Assembly: GCF_001039355.2 (NCBI RefSeq)
Contig: NW_019775816.1
Location: 81,805 to 145,804 of the forward strand
Length of the DNA: 64,000 bases
Direction: 5' to 3'
Origin: Lingula anatina
Taxonomy: Eukaryota > Brachiopoda > Lingulata > Lingulida > Lingulidae
Under the pieces are notes generated by a model, which was given only the letters and a program-made list of their open reading frames with translations, was not told the DNA's origin and did no database searches. Below, in pieces: positions 1-13,900 of the stretch; within the stretch, counting starts at the first letter, position 1, and each line of letters opens with the position of its first letter. The position numbers and the translations under genes are program-made.

Positions 1-20
1 ACACCGGAAATGTCCAAAAT

Positions 21-415
21 AGGGTTTTCTTCAATTTTGATGAATTATTACATAGTGCTTAACAGCATAATCACTACCAATTTATAAATTATACACTGTA
101 GGGAAATATGTAATTAGAAAATGTAATAAGCAAATATATTTAGGTCCACGGAAGCTCAAATTAATACCAACATATGAACATATGAAAAAATAAAGGAAAG
201 AGTTTAACTTCCAAAATAAAAGACACGTACCGTTCCAACTCAAGCCGAATATTAGTCCTATTTTTTCTAAGTTTGAGAATGATTTTCTATCAAGGGTCAC
301 TGTGGCGGCAGTGGTCATATAGAGTTTTCTTCCACTTTGATGGAATATTTCATAATACAAAACGACATACCACATTAATTATGCACTGCAAGTAAAACAG
401 ATATATAGAAAATGT
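21..415. repeat. Two degenerate direct copies of a ~95-bp sequence
   Basis: The stretch at 21-125 (GGGTTTTCTTCAATTTTGAT onward, to TAGAAAATGTAA) is repeated with many changes at about 320-415 (GAGTTTTCTTCCACTTTGAT to TAGAAAATGTGA). The piece between has no recognisable content. Confidence 0.5.
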
Positions 416-2710
416 GACCATCAAAGGCGTCCTGGCTCAGTGAATTTGGAAGTCCCGTCTCGAAAATGTAAATATGTGAAAAACACAAAAATGCATAACT
501 TCAAGAAAAATAAATAATCTGTCTGGATTTCGAACTTTGGTAAATGTAATATGGTAAATGTAATATGATCACTCTCACATCTGTAAATTTAAGGATGATG
601 GGCTTATTGGTTTTCCTAGAAATGCGCTTTCTATATTGCATGTATGCTGAAAAAAAAAAACATTTCGAACTCGGGCTGTAGTTTATGAATATTCATGAGT
701 ACTACCAGTTTAAAGGCAATGCGTCAAACGGTTTTACACTTATCGCGTTGCCAATAAAAGTGCATGGCGTGGCTGAATTAAACTGTATGATGTCGGAATT
801 ATATGTAGTTTAATATAATTTAATCATCAACCACAACTAAAAATTATTTCATGCGTTTTTTGTACTAAAGGCAGATTACAGCGAAATAGAAACTTGTAAC
901 TACCTGTTTGTTCCCACCACGTGCATCGCTTTTACAAGATTTACTAGTATCTCCGTTGCTAGCCGGATGGAATGTGTAAATTATGTGCTCTTATAATGTA
1001 TATTGCATGCTTTTGCGTCCTATCGACCTACGGGTTAACCGACTGCATGCCAAGTTTTTGTGAAGGTTGAAAAACATCGATATCGTGGACAAAAACATCA
1101 AAATACTAACACGCTAAGTAAACCCAATCTTGTGTTGTCTACGTGGCGCTTTGCACTTCCCAATGGCTGTACTTTTTTGTGCAAACATAATTCCCTAAGT
1201 CCAAACTGCAGAGCGACGGCTGTTGTGTTCCGAATAAGCAGGCCAACACCGCTTTTAACAGCAGCGTATGGAATGCTTCCCTATACCTAACTTCATCTAA
1301 CTTTTCGAAGAACAGCCGTGTTCAATCTACATGTAGTATAAGAACACTATTAACTTTAAGAAAACATGTATATTTGTTCTTAAAAGTGCTCTAAGGGCAA
1401 ATTTAATTTTAACCTAAGAAGTTACTGGATTTCTTTTTCAGTACCCACATTTTGCGTAGATAGAAGCCAGTAATGTATTGTTTACACCAGAAGTAGATCT
1501 TAACATATATATTTACTTTTTTTCTCTACTGATTCAATATTAGTAAAGAGGCTTTATAAGCTTCGCTCTTACATACAGAGGTACCACTCTCAGCAGGGTA
1601 GTGGGGAACTGCTTCTTCATTTTTCATTGTTTTAAATTTCAATTATTTAGAAAGTAATCATTCCCAACAACGTCTTTTTTTGTAATTGTGTCAGTTTGGA
1701 ATAAAATAACCTCAAGACAGTCTGCTTTGAATGCTTCTCGATGTTGGTTTTAGTTACGGAAATTTCGTCAAGTTATGTCCATCTCATTTGCAAACTTCGC
1801 CTTGTAATGTTCGCTTAACGTGATGGCAATGACAATCTTTGTCATATTGACACTAATGTCAAGTTACACAAAATAACTTAGCCACTTAGTAAATCAGGAA
1901 ATCTCTCTCCCTCCCTCTCCCTCTCTATGTTACACTCCCTCTCACTCTCTCACACACCATATTGGTATCACAAAACCAGTATCGCAACACCAACGAAATT
2001 ACAACATATGACACATTTTATTTATATAAACATTTAAAAAAATTTAATCACCCCTTTTGGATCCTACTGATCATTTAGGAGATAAGTTAGTTGGTTAAAG
2101 CTAAAGATCATTTATGCAGCATGGGAATCGATATTTCTGTACTGCTACGCGAAGGACACATTGTTGTCAAACTACAAAAACTTGGGGAATCAAAGACTTA
2201 ATATTCAAATTTAAACGAGCAACGTTAAGCTATTAGTGCATGTATGGTATGTATAGCGTTTCATTCGTAACAAAAGCTAGGGTTAAACTTAAAGTATATA
2301 CATGTGTATATTTACCTACCCCGTATGAAATGCATGGCTACACCTGAAGTAGGCCAGCATTACTCTTACTTCCCTTAGCAACAGAGTAAATGCTTGTGTG
2401 TCATTTTTCTTTTTTTAGTTTTTAAAATAAAGTAACCATATTCCTTCTTTTATACATGTACGTGCAATATTATTATGAATCTATGAAAACAATCGATTTT
2501 ATTTTTGTTATCAAAAACGGACTGTTCAGTATTGATTTTATGATAGGATATCTCGTGATTTAAGACCACCCCGTTTAACCTTTAACCACGTTCGTTACTG
2601 TTAGAATTGTTTTCTATATCTGCTTGGATAAGTATGAAATAAGCAATTTCATTTTGTGGCATCAAACTATGGCATCTAAAATATGTATACCTGAATTAAT
2701 GCATTTGAGC
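416..2710. other. Non-coding, no gene recognised
   Basis: AT-rich sequence with only short unlikely reading frames. There is a short 15-bp tandem copy near 539-567 (GGTAAATGTAATAT twice) and a CT-rich run near 1902-1950. Nothing else could be supported. Confidence 0.6.
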
Positions 2711-4290
2711 TGATAACGTAACAGCATCCATTATGGGGTGAACTCTGATACGTCGCTATCAAAGTTTGATCTACAGGTGTCTCATCTGAACAGCAACAGC
2801 TGATATACAATATACCTTTCCCAAAGCAGGACGGTTATTTCCGTATTATTTAAACGGATGAGGAAATGTTAACATTAAAATGAGATGAGGATGAAAACAC
2901 CAACCACAAATATCAAGGAATAAGAAATTGGCATAGCTGCAAGTCAAACTCGGTATCAAAAAAGTATTATTAAACCACCTAGAGAGATACAAACAGCAAT
3001 AAACGTCAAGCAAGTATCATTTTCAGATAATTGTATCTCTAAATAATATATTGCTTGACATTAGGTATGATATTTACCTGTTTTTTTTCCAGTTACATTA
3101 CTTTCTCTTCCTGGTAGGTCGCCATTTTGACGTTTTGTTTTCTGTTCACGTGAGGCGTTCAAAGTTCAAGGTAACTTCAAAGTCATCTTAATCAGCAATA
3201 TGGTTGTCAATATAACTGGGCCTGAACGGTAGACAGCCTAATTGCGGTTTTGGTGGTGACGCGTTTTAAAGTTCTCATCTAACACATTCTCATTTAACAA
3301 TGTCGTTTTTTTTGTGCTTGCATGGACCAGTAGTTCTGGGTTGGAGGATTTAAGACGTGCGACATAAGACCTATGAAAGCCGATACCATGGCAGAGGAGT
3401 ACCCCGCTTGTAAAGTAATGGAGGTTGCATATATTGTCCATTATACATTTGGTGCAATTCACAATATTAACACTAAGAGCCAGTGACTTCGTTATCATAG
3501 CATGGATGTCACCGTGTTAATAAATACCGAGGAGACTTGTGGCCACATGAAGTCCGACTTGCAAGCACATGTGGTAAAGCAGGAAAGATAGTTTGAACAG
3601 GAATGAGCATAACTGACGTGCAAATGACGAACGTGTAAAAAGACGTGAAGTGGAAGTCAAACGAACTTGGTTGAAGAAGATGAAACCCCAACTAGAACTG
3701 GATTACCAAAACTATACTGACAGTCAATGAAAACGCATCATTAATTACTCAAATAATCACCAAATTTACATAAATCTTTCATAACCCTACCGCGAATTTT
3801 ACAGTGCTCCCAAGAAGGCGTGTAATGGAGTTTAATAATAAATGTGTCCTATACGGGATCTACACGCCATTTTACTTGAATAAAATAAGAACATTTTCCG
3901 TACGCCTTTAGATGCATGAAAATGATAATCTATTCATCAATGACTGGGCAGCCACGTGGGCCTCCATTTCACTTTGTGCATTCCTGGAAATTCAGACACC
4001 AGGATCATATTTATGAGAGAATTTCTCGTTTTCAAAAAATTAAGGTTGGGAAAGATACGTAGCTAACAGGATATGAATATCCTTGAAGTTTAGTGCTGAA
4101 AACGCATAATGCCGTAAGCCCATATTTCTTACAAGCACTAGTGCATGAAGGAACTTCACTGATTTTGAATTAATTATTTGACGCATTTATGCATTTCTTG
4201 TGTATTTTATCAATAATAAGAAAGGAGAAAAAAACATCAAATTAAAACCAAAGCATATGGGCTATTAGTTGCAAGATTCAGGAAGCCTAC
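2711..4290. repeat. Tandem duplication of ~1.58 kb, copy 1
   Basis: The block beginning TGATAACGTAACAGCATCC is repeated immediately downstream from 4291 with very few substitutions over the first ~1.36 kb. The last ~210 bases (GCATAATGCCGTAAGC to GATTCAGGAAGCC) are more diverged from the second copy. It holds no convincing gene; the short frames in it appear in both copies and one is shifted, which argues against coding. Confidence 0.9.
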
Positions 4291-5912
4291 TGATAACGTA
4301 ACAGCATCCATTATGGGGTGAACTCTGATACGTCGCTATCAAAGTTTGATCTACAGGTGTCTCATCTCAACAGCAACAGCTGATATACAATATACCTTTC
4401 CCAAAGCAGGACGGCTATTTCCGTATTATTTAAACGGATGAGGAAATGTTAACATTAAAATGAGATGAGGATGAAAACACCAACCACAAATATCAAGGAA
4501 TAAGAAATTGGCATAGCTGCAAGTCAAACTCGGTATCAAAAAAGTATTATTAAACCACCTATAGAGATACAAACAGCAATAAACGTCAAGCAAGTATCAT
4601 TTTCAGATAATTGTATCTCTAAATAATATATTGCTTGACATTAGGTATGATATTTACCTGTTTTTTTTTTTTTCCAGTTACATTACTTTCTCTTCCTGGT
4701 AGGTCGCCATTTTGACGTTTTGTTTTCTGTTCACGTGAGGCGTTCAAAGTTCAAGGTAACTTCAAAGTCATCTTAATCAGCAATATGGTTGTCAATATAA
4801 CTGGGCCTGAACGGTAGACAGCCTAATTGCGGTTTTGGTGGTGACGCGTTTTAAAGTTCTCATCTAACACATTCTCATTTAACAATGTCGTTTTTTTGTG
4901 CTTGCATGGACCAGTAGTTCTGGGTTGGAGGATTTAAGACGTGCGACATAAGACCTATGAAAGCCGATACCATGGCAGAGGAGTACCCCGCTTGTAAAGT
5001 AATGGAGGTTGCATATATTGTCCATTATACATTTGGTGCAATTCACAATATTAACACTAAGAGCCAGTAACTTCGTTATCATAGCATGGATGTCACCGTG
5101 TTAATAAATACCGAGGAGACTTGTGGCCACATGAAGTCCGACTTGCAAGCACATGTGGTAAAGCAGGAAAGATAGTTTGAACAGGAATGAGCATAACTGA
5201 CGTGCAAATGACGAACGTGTAAAAAGACGTGAAGTGGAAGTCAAACGAACTTGGTTGAAGAAGATGAAACCCCAACTAGAACTGGATTACCAAAACTATA
5301 CTGACAGTCAATGAAAACGCATCATTAATTACTCAAATAATCACCAAATTTACATAAATCTTTCATAACCCTACCGCGAATTTTACAGTGCTCCCAAGAA
5401 GGCGTGTAATGGAGTTTAATAATAAATGTGTCCTATACGGGATTTACACGCCATTTTACTTGAATAAAATAAGAACATTTTCCGTACGCCTTTAGATGCA
5501 TGAAAATGATAATCTATTCATCAATGACTGGGCAGCCACGTGGGCCTCCATTTCACTTTGTGCATTCCTGGAAATTCAGACACCAGGATCATATTTATGA
5601 GAGAATTTCTCGTTTTCAAAAAATTAAGGTTGGGAAAGATACGTAGCTAACCAGTATATGAATATAGATAATATATAATTTAGGAATATTTCGAAAAAAA
5701 TTAATGTAATATGTCCTTGATGTTAAGTGCTGAAATCGCATAATGTCGTAAGCTCATATTTCTTACAAGCACTAGTGCATATTGTATGTTCTACAAGTAT
5801 GTATGCAAGCATGTATGCATTTCTTGAATATTTTATCGATAATAAGGAAAGAGAAAAAATCAAATTAAAACTAAAGCATATGGGCTATTAGTTGCAAGAT
5901 TCAGGAAGCCTT
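4291..5912. repeat. Tandem duplication of ~1.58 kb, copy 2
   Basis: Second head-to-tail copy of 2711-4290. Visible differences are a longer T run near 4660-4675, one base fewer in the T run near 4890, and an insertion of about 50 bases near 5655-5705. The low divergence indicates a recent duplication or gene conversion, or unmerged haplotypes in the assembly. Confidence 0.9.
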
Positions 5913-6218
5913 CTAACGTGTAAACAAATCTGACAGGTAACCTTAAATTATTTGGTGCTATGAATTTTTTTTTCTTTTTTGTAAATTTTACATCTGTAGC
6001 ACAGGCCCAAGGCTTAACAAAATACTACGGTGCCAGTGCTAGCAGTATGAAGTGCTTCCAACTAGCTGCGTCCTTTTTCCATTGAAAATTTAAAAAGTTT
6101 CGATCAGCAGCTTCTCGAGAGAACAAGCATTTCGAGGCTTCCTTATCTGGAATATCCAGATCCAGTAATCGACAGCATATCTTTCAAAATTATTTTTTGT
6201 AAATGTGTCTGTTCACCA

Positions 6219-7926
6219 TCATTGCAGTGGATGCTGTGCATTTGCTCCATAAGTAGTGAAGAAATTCTCAGAGTCAGAGTGCGGTGGTGGTTCCTTACGT
6301 GTTTGTTCAACTGCATCTGCAAAAACAAAGTAAGATAACCAGAACCACAAATTACTAAAATAAAGGAAGAATCTACAACGTCTATTGTCTTTTTCAGAAA
6401 AGTCAACATGCTGTTATGAAAAATGCCTAGATATTAAAATGCAGGCCTTATAATGTGAAATGCACGTAAAATTTGAGTACCAATGAGTCGAGAACTTCAA
6501 CACACAGTCTATACCAGGGCAATAAAAAACTGTCAGATATAAAATACACTAGTGGACAATTCGTGCTGTTTCATTCCTGTCCTGACTGATGAAAAATAAA
6601 ATGTTTTCAAATATAAAACCATTGCGCTTTATTGCCAAGGCCACATTTGCTCAGTAATTCTGTTGACGTGCATGACTAAAATGGCGTATTTTATTAATAT
6701 ATAGGGTTTCACTTGAAAACGACCAGGAATTTCTACTACGTCAGTATAGGTTGTTATATACATCAACGCCCTCAATTCATGATGAAGTCACACCGTCAGC
6801 AGCCAAATATATTTCCTAGTAAATGATAGTTAAGTTTTGCTTAAGCTGCTGAAAAATGGAGCTACTTACCCGTTGCTCTGTCAAGATAAGCATGTGATCA
6901 TGTGGCACCTTGGTGAGAGGCTGCAGAATAAAGAAACGGTTAAAATTTAACCTTTGAATCTAGCAGTAAAATCACTATGTGTACGTATACGAGAATACAT
7001 GGGACATTTTGTACATTCTTCATCAAAATTACATTCATTCAAATAAATTTTACTTGTGAAGGCACACACGCTGATCAAACAATAACTATACAGAAGATGT
7101 TACTTCATATGTAAGTAAAAAAGAAAATGTGGAGATAACTGTAACAATTACACTTTATTACTGACCGTCTGATAGCTCTTTCAGCTTCTTTTCCAGCTCT
7201 TTGGTGATGGGAAACTGGCAGTTGGTATCTTGTTTTTGAAATATAATAATTCATAGAATGCACGAATATCTAAATGAATGAATCACTCGATCAGTCAACA
7301 AACCAACAACACATTTACATATCCTTAACATAACTAAACGTAAATTATTGATATTTATGTATTAATCAATTTAAGTAAACCATACTCTGAGTAAAAATAA
7401 AGTACAGCTGTCAAAAAAATATGTTCCAATTATCTTGCCTTTTTTTTTTTTTTTTTGAAAGAATGTAACAGGAATTTAACGGTCATTAAAGATGGAGGGA
7501 ACCTGATAAGGCTTGAAATAAAAATCACTAAGTTGGACGTCTCAAAATGACCTTTTAAGGAATACAAAATACATATTGTGTATCCGAAAAAAATTAAACA
7601 TGAAACTGGATACTAAAGGTATTGGGTATAGTATCGAGGGTAATAATAATATACTTTTGTGTGTGTCCATGTAAATGTACCTGCAAATGTGTATGGCAGA
7701 ATGTACCGATATAGATCGGCACATGAAACCTACCATCATATGGCAGCAGAATGAAGTTTCCCAGGCATTCCTCTGCGTTGTTAAGTATTTCCCCCAAGAT
7801 ACGACAGAAATCCTTCTGCTGCTTCATCATTTCTTTAGCATTAAGGCCCGCTGAGCGTCCTTTTTCCATTTCATACAGGTGTAACAAGGCCGTGGCATAT
7901 TCTGATGCAAAAACATATTCCTGCAA

Positions 7927-7965
<39 letters not shown>

Positions 7966-10900
7966 TAAATAAATAAATAAATAAATAAACATCCATTTAA
8001 ATTCAATCAGCCATATAATTACTGTACCAGTAGGTTGAGACCAGATTTCCCCATATTATCATTATTTTCAACATAAGGCTGATATTTTTAAGTGAAAAAA
8101 AGCCCAATTTACAAACAACTAAAATGTAACATTGAATCGCGTTAACTTATATAATATTATCCTCAAAATTACATTAACAATAACACACTTTTACTATGTC
8201 AATTTTTTCGCGTTCACGATGATAGTTCATAAAATATTACATAACACTTAGCAGCACCATCTGACCACCGAATCTAATGCCATTTTGCACTGTGTCAGTG
8301 GAAAATGTAAGTAGGGCTTATGATGGTAACCTACCAGGAGAACATGACTTTACCTTTCCATCAGATTCAGACTGAAACTTGTACAGACGACTAGAATAGT
8401 CCCTGTCTGGCAATCCAGCCCGTGTCACCCTAAACTTCACTTCTCCTACATACTGAATTTTCTGATCACTATCCTGAAGCTTGTCCCACACATAACAACT
8501 CTGGGGCAGAAGGAGAACAAGTTTGGGAATGACTACCGTGTTGGAACCCCCCTGGGTCCAATAATTTGATGCTTCTATCCGCTGTTTTAGTCCTGAAACA
8601 CAAGAAAAATGCATAACATCTGGGAATGCTTAGAATGTCAATGTGCTTAAAAGTAAAGCATCCAGTTCAAATATTATCAAATTGATGAAAAACATGTACT
8701 TATCTCGAATATATCAAATAATTTAATTACAATAAGGTTGAATTTTTATTTGTAGCAGTTCGTTTTATAATATTATACCAGGTAAAATGAGCTTGAGATA
8801 TCCATAGTAATATGACCAGGCCATTCCCGTGGCTATGTCTCCTGCTGGCTGGGCAGATTTCAACTTCAAAATGGGAGCTAGAAGGGAAAAAAGAATCTCC
8901 TGTTCATAATAAGAAAAGAGAATTGCATGGTCGAAATTGCCCGTGAGAATCACCTTCAATTATCTTGTACTACTAAGTACTAGTACTTGTCCCTTTTGGT
9001 ATTTATCTGCCAGTTCACAACACATTATACAATACTCTCCCGTTCAACCTTTACCACCCCTTACCACACCACACCCCTCTGAACAGACCCACCATTATTC
9101 ACACCACACCTTCCATTAATCTCTTCCATGTCTCAATAAGGGTACCACGCCTATCAATTACCATTTTGAATTCGCACTAAGTCTGACATCACCAAACTTT
9201 CCTCTCCCAAACCTACCTCTCTCACACGCCCACCTACTGAACCATTCCAAAGGCACGTCTTTTGTCTACTAGTAGGTTTTGCAAATAGGTACCTTCCAAA
9301 GCTTTCACCAGTCTCCCAAAGCACTCATCCTCGGTCATTTTACTTTTCTCAATGTATATTACATTCGTCAGCACAGAGGGCAGTTCATTAGGCTCCACAT
9401 CCACCAAGACTGGGACTAGTGTTAGCCGTCCTTGCTGAATATCATCAGTCAATCGCTCATGCATCAAAAGTGTGTTCAAATAAGGTGTACTGAAAGACAA
9501 ATATATAATCTGTGACAGGTATGCAGACTTGATATGAACCTCTTCATGCAGTCAGTAAGTAAAGGCCATACAGCATTTAAACGAAGAAGAGGCCAGTGGT
9601 TTGATATCCCAGATATATTTGCCATCAAGTATATATTTCACATTGAAAATACCAGTGTATGAATGGAAATACCAATGTTGGGGAAAATGAAGACTGATAA
9701 TCCAATCAGGGTGTTTCTTTCGAACCCCAGTATAACATACTAGTACATTAACTACATCAATTTTCTAATGGATAAGGTACAAAAACTAAAACTTATAAAC
9801 ATACAACATATTTTTAAAATTTAGTAATTAAAAATACTTACGACTCCAAGAATCTTTTAGTCACGTACAATATAGTATTTCTAGAATTTTTCAAAGCTTC
9901 CTCGATGGACTTTGTCTCCATTTTATCTACTTCAAATTTCCCCCTGTGAATGATACGGAATTGTCTGTCCCCATAGCTTTCCAATTCTGAAGGGAATGTT
10001 AACATATAGTCATGAATAATAGAACAACCGGTTGATCAGAGAGACAATACTGCCTACTGACTGTGTAGCACAAACTGGGTAATACACAGAAAGGGGATCA
10101 TGGCCATATTATGGTCGTATAGCAGCTATGGCTGAATTCCTTCTAGATTTGGGGATATTTAAGGGCCTGAACAATTAACAAGTGCATTTCATGGTGAGGA
10201 CATGGGCAAGATTGCCTGGGTAAGGCCGACAGAAGGAAACCACTACCAGAAAAGAGAGACTTTTTGTATGCTTTCCTCGAGGAAAACGTTTCATGAATTG
10301 AACGGATTGGCTGTAATATTTAACAAGTTTTCCATCGGTATCGTCCACACAATTGCCGTTATTTTGGCATTTTTGCCGTTAGGAGACTAGTGATCACTGC
10401 CAAGAACTATGAGTCAAATGGTGTATTGGAACAATTGAGACCAGCCAATAACTGGAGCATGGTACTGCAACCCAATGAAAGCAGGTTACACATGTAAGTG
10501 TTTTCAGAGTTCAAGGGCGCGTAAGGGTTTGGAGAGCAGCTGTTAAGAGTATCTGCCTAATTGTCTGCCTCTTGTTGACAAGGCTCACCCCATGGCATGG
10601 GATGTGTTGGCAACTATGGTGTAGGCGAGCTGGCAGTGGTCAACCTTTGTTAGCTTATTAATTGGTTGTACAACCACTGAATTTTTGTGAAAAAAATACT
10701 TTTAGAAGTTGAATGAAGAACATTGGTACATGATTTTCTGTACCATTTTACATATTAAAGAGCCTCTCAGGCTGTGTGCTTGCTTACTTTCTACGAGTCT
10801 GTCTACTTCTTCACCATCATCATCACTGTGCCACACAAATGCATCATATTCTTCTCCTACTTTCACTTTCTCAAACTCAGTAGGTAAACCATGTTCCTGA

Positions 10901-13900
10901 AATCACAGTTATAAAGAAAATCATCTTAAGGATATTGTTACCCTTTATTATCATCCAGTTACCGATAATAAGTTTTTCGTGCATCTAATTATTCAATAAT
11001 GCAATAAACTCGAAAATATAAAATAACGGCCTTTATATTTTTCGTTGCAAACACTAGTGCACTTTGACTGTAACGTGACCCCCAATTACCTGTTGTGTGG
11101 TGTTACCAGAAGCCTCTGTGTTCAGTCCATCCCTTATTGCCTTTACTATCAAATCAGCTATAGGGTACTTCTTTGATCCGCCTTCCATCTCATCTTCAAT
11201 GTACAGCAAAGTGTAAAGACGATGGGCAATTGTGATACAAAAGCTAGCATTATACTCCATACTGATGATCAGTACAGGATTCTTTAATTTTAAGTTTTGC
11301 AATACTTAAAAAATAGGGCATGTTACGATAACATGGCCAATACTATCATACATTCAATAGGGCCATTTGTCGAACCATTGCCCAAGGGACCTAAAATAAT
11401 CAGGGAAATATTTTCAAGATGGCCAGCTGATGTAAAAGGGCAGGACTAGACGGTGTGACAGGAATGTTAGTCCTAGGAATGGAAGTCCGGTGTCCCATAT
11501 CATTAGTACAGGTTAGGGTACATGTATCTTATAGATTTGAATTTACTTCTAACGTTATACCCCCCAAATATGCACTCATAGTTGTCATACCTTCGCTTTC
11601 TTTACATACAGCTAGTAAAATGAGAAAATGATTAGGTACAAATGGATACAGTAAAAAGCTTTGCCACAACATACTGTAAGCCATTTTTATATTTCATCAC
11701 AGGTATCATGTAATCCCAGTTACGTCAGTGCACATACCTTGATACTTCAGCAGCAAATATGTATCCTTGGCGCCCTCTGGCAGAGCACTGTCCAGTGCTT
11801 GTTTCAGGACCTGGCAATACAACTCGTATTGCACACATTTGGCATTAGCATCAAACTCAGCCAGGTGTCCGCTCTCAAGTTCTTGCATTGACATAAGTGG
11901 GGTGGAGTATTCTCCAGAGAAATAGTAAAGCTGTATAAAGTAAAACAACTTATGATGCTTTGCAGTAAATTCATCCCTATGAAATATTAATACATGCACA
12001 ACTTTATTGTGTAAATGAATGCATACGATAAGAACGTTTGACCACGAATCAGCACAGTTTAAGGACACTCGACAAAAAATAAATGAATAAATAAATAAAA
12101 ACAAAATAAAAAAGCAAAATAAAAATTGAAGACTCAGGACAGACTTAAGACAAAAAAGGTTGAATAGATAGTTACTATGTAGGATTTTTCACAACAAGAA
12201 CATGGAATTGTATATTGTATAATGGTAATGTTGTTACTATCTTTAGTAAAAGGAACAAAGATCGAAGAGATACAGCTCTCCCTTTAGAGGACATAGCTAA
12301 GTTACTACATAAGCGGATAAGGGGTATGCATGGTTGCAGAAAGACGATCAATCATCAATGTTCTTTAAATTGCATGTAAGGTCTATTGCTGTATACCAGC
12401 ATTTCGTTTTTGGATTGTCAAAGATTAACAAAAAAACTATTTTGTGCCAGACGCAATCTCATGTTGAGATATAAATCGGAGTGAAATTACATTAAATTTT
12501 GCCAGAAATGTATTATTTTAACTTTAATCTTTCACTTTTATCTTTAAAAGTTCGAGTGTTATCATTGTATTATCCATATTAATAGTAATAAAATCATCTG
12601 AGAAGAATTTCCTACCTCTCCATCATCTGCTGTTACCGTAAACAAAAAGTTCTTATATTCTCTCTCTGGCTTCCCTGCTCTTGCTTTGTTGAATGGTTTT
12701 AGGTTCCCTGGTGTCAAATAACAAAGAAAGTTTCACATAGGGAAAACAAACTGCTTATTTATAGAGCAGGTCATTTACATATTGAAAATGTGTTTAAGAG
12801 GGTTAAATAAAAACTTACTGAATCATCACGGATCTCAAATCCTTTCCTATATATTGCTTACGCCAATGCATGCTAACCTAAAGAACTTGACATAATTCCA
12901 CTAGTATTCAGCCCATTACAATATAATCCCTAGTTATACTAGGGAAGTCCCACAAGCATGTATTCGTGAGATTGTCTGTCCTGATATCTGGGGCTATTGA
13001 CTAAAAAAAGTTCAAAAATTCTACCAGTCCTAATGAATTGATAATTAACAAGGGTTTATGCTTGACATCAATCACCTGCTCTCTGTATCCGGTCGTCATT
13101 GTCATTCATGCTAGACCAGCAGTAGCAACTCTCAGGAAGGAGGATAATGAACTTAGGGATGTATTTTCCTTTTCTGGAGTGTGGGTCAAAATCTTCCCAT
13201 TCCTGAAATCTCTGCTTGAGTCCTGAAAACACAACTAATTGATAAAGATCTCATATGATGTAAAGTGATGTAATTTCACAATATCCAATAGATAACGTAT
13301 GCACGGTGAACAGAAATAGGAAATTCAAAGTGACAGCTTACCTGGCAGGATAAGATTTAGATAGCCATAAAAGTACCCCCATACAAGACCATGTGCGACA
13401 TTACCAGTAGGAAGGGCTTTCTTCAGACCAACCAATGGGGCTAAAATACAGTTATGTCACATAATTTATACTTTAGCGATAATATCTTTTTACTGACTAG
13501 AAAAGCAACTCATCTTTATTAAAAACCAGATAACTATTAATATGTCACTGCATTTTTACAGCACTTTTTATCAGTCTTTTGTACTAACGTGTTCTTTTAC
13601 ATAAAAAGAATAAATTTAAAGTAAAAAATCATAACATCATGAATTACCAAAATTAAAGATGAACAAAAAGAATGATAAATAATTTTAATTATTAAAATAA
13701 TACTAAAAAATCAACAATAATACCCTTTCACATTTACCTTTGATCCTGCTTAACAAAGTGTCAAAAAATCTTTCCTTTCTGCTATCAATCGGATCCAAGG
13801 CCCTCAAATGGCCAGGTACTTCTTCCAATTCTTCATCCGTGATGTTCGCATATACAGGGATTACTTGCTGCTTTTCTGATTTCACTGCATGGGCCAAACT

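Noticed and set aside
3238-3691. Two small minus-strand frames repeated at 4879-5275
   Set aside because: They recur only because the DNA is duplicated, and one is shifted by an indel between copies, so there is no sign of protein-level constraint.
11207-11302. Open extension upstream of exon 8 (KNPVLIISMEYNASFCI)
   Set aside because: STING homology resumes at DEMEGGSKK after an acceptor at 11194, and using the extension adds residues not matched in STING; kept only as a possible alternative acceptor.
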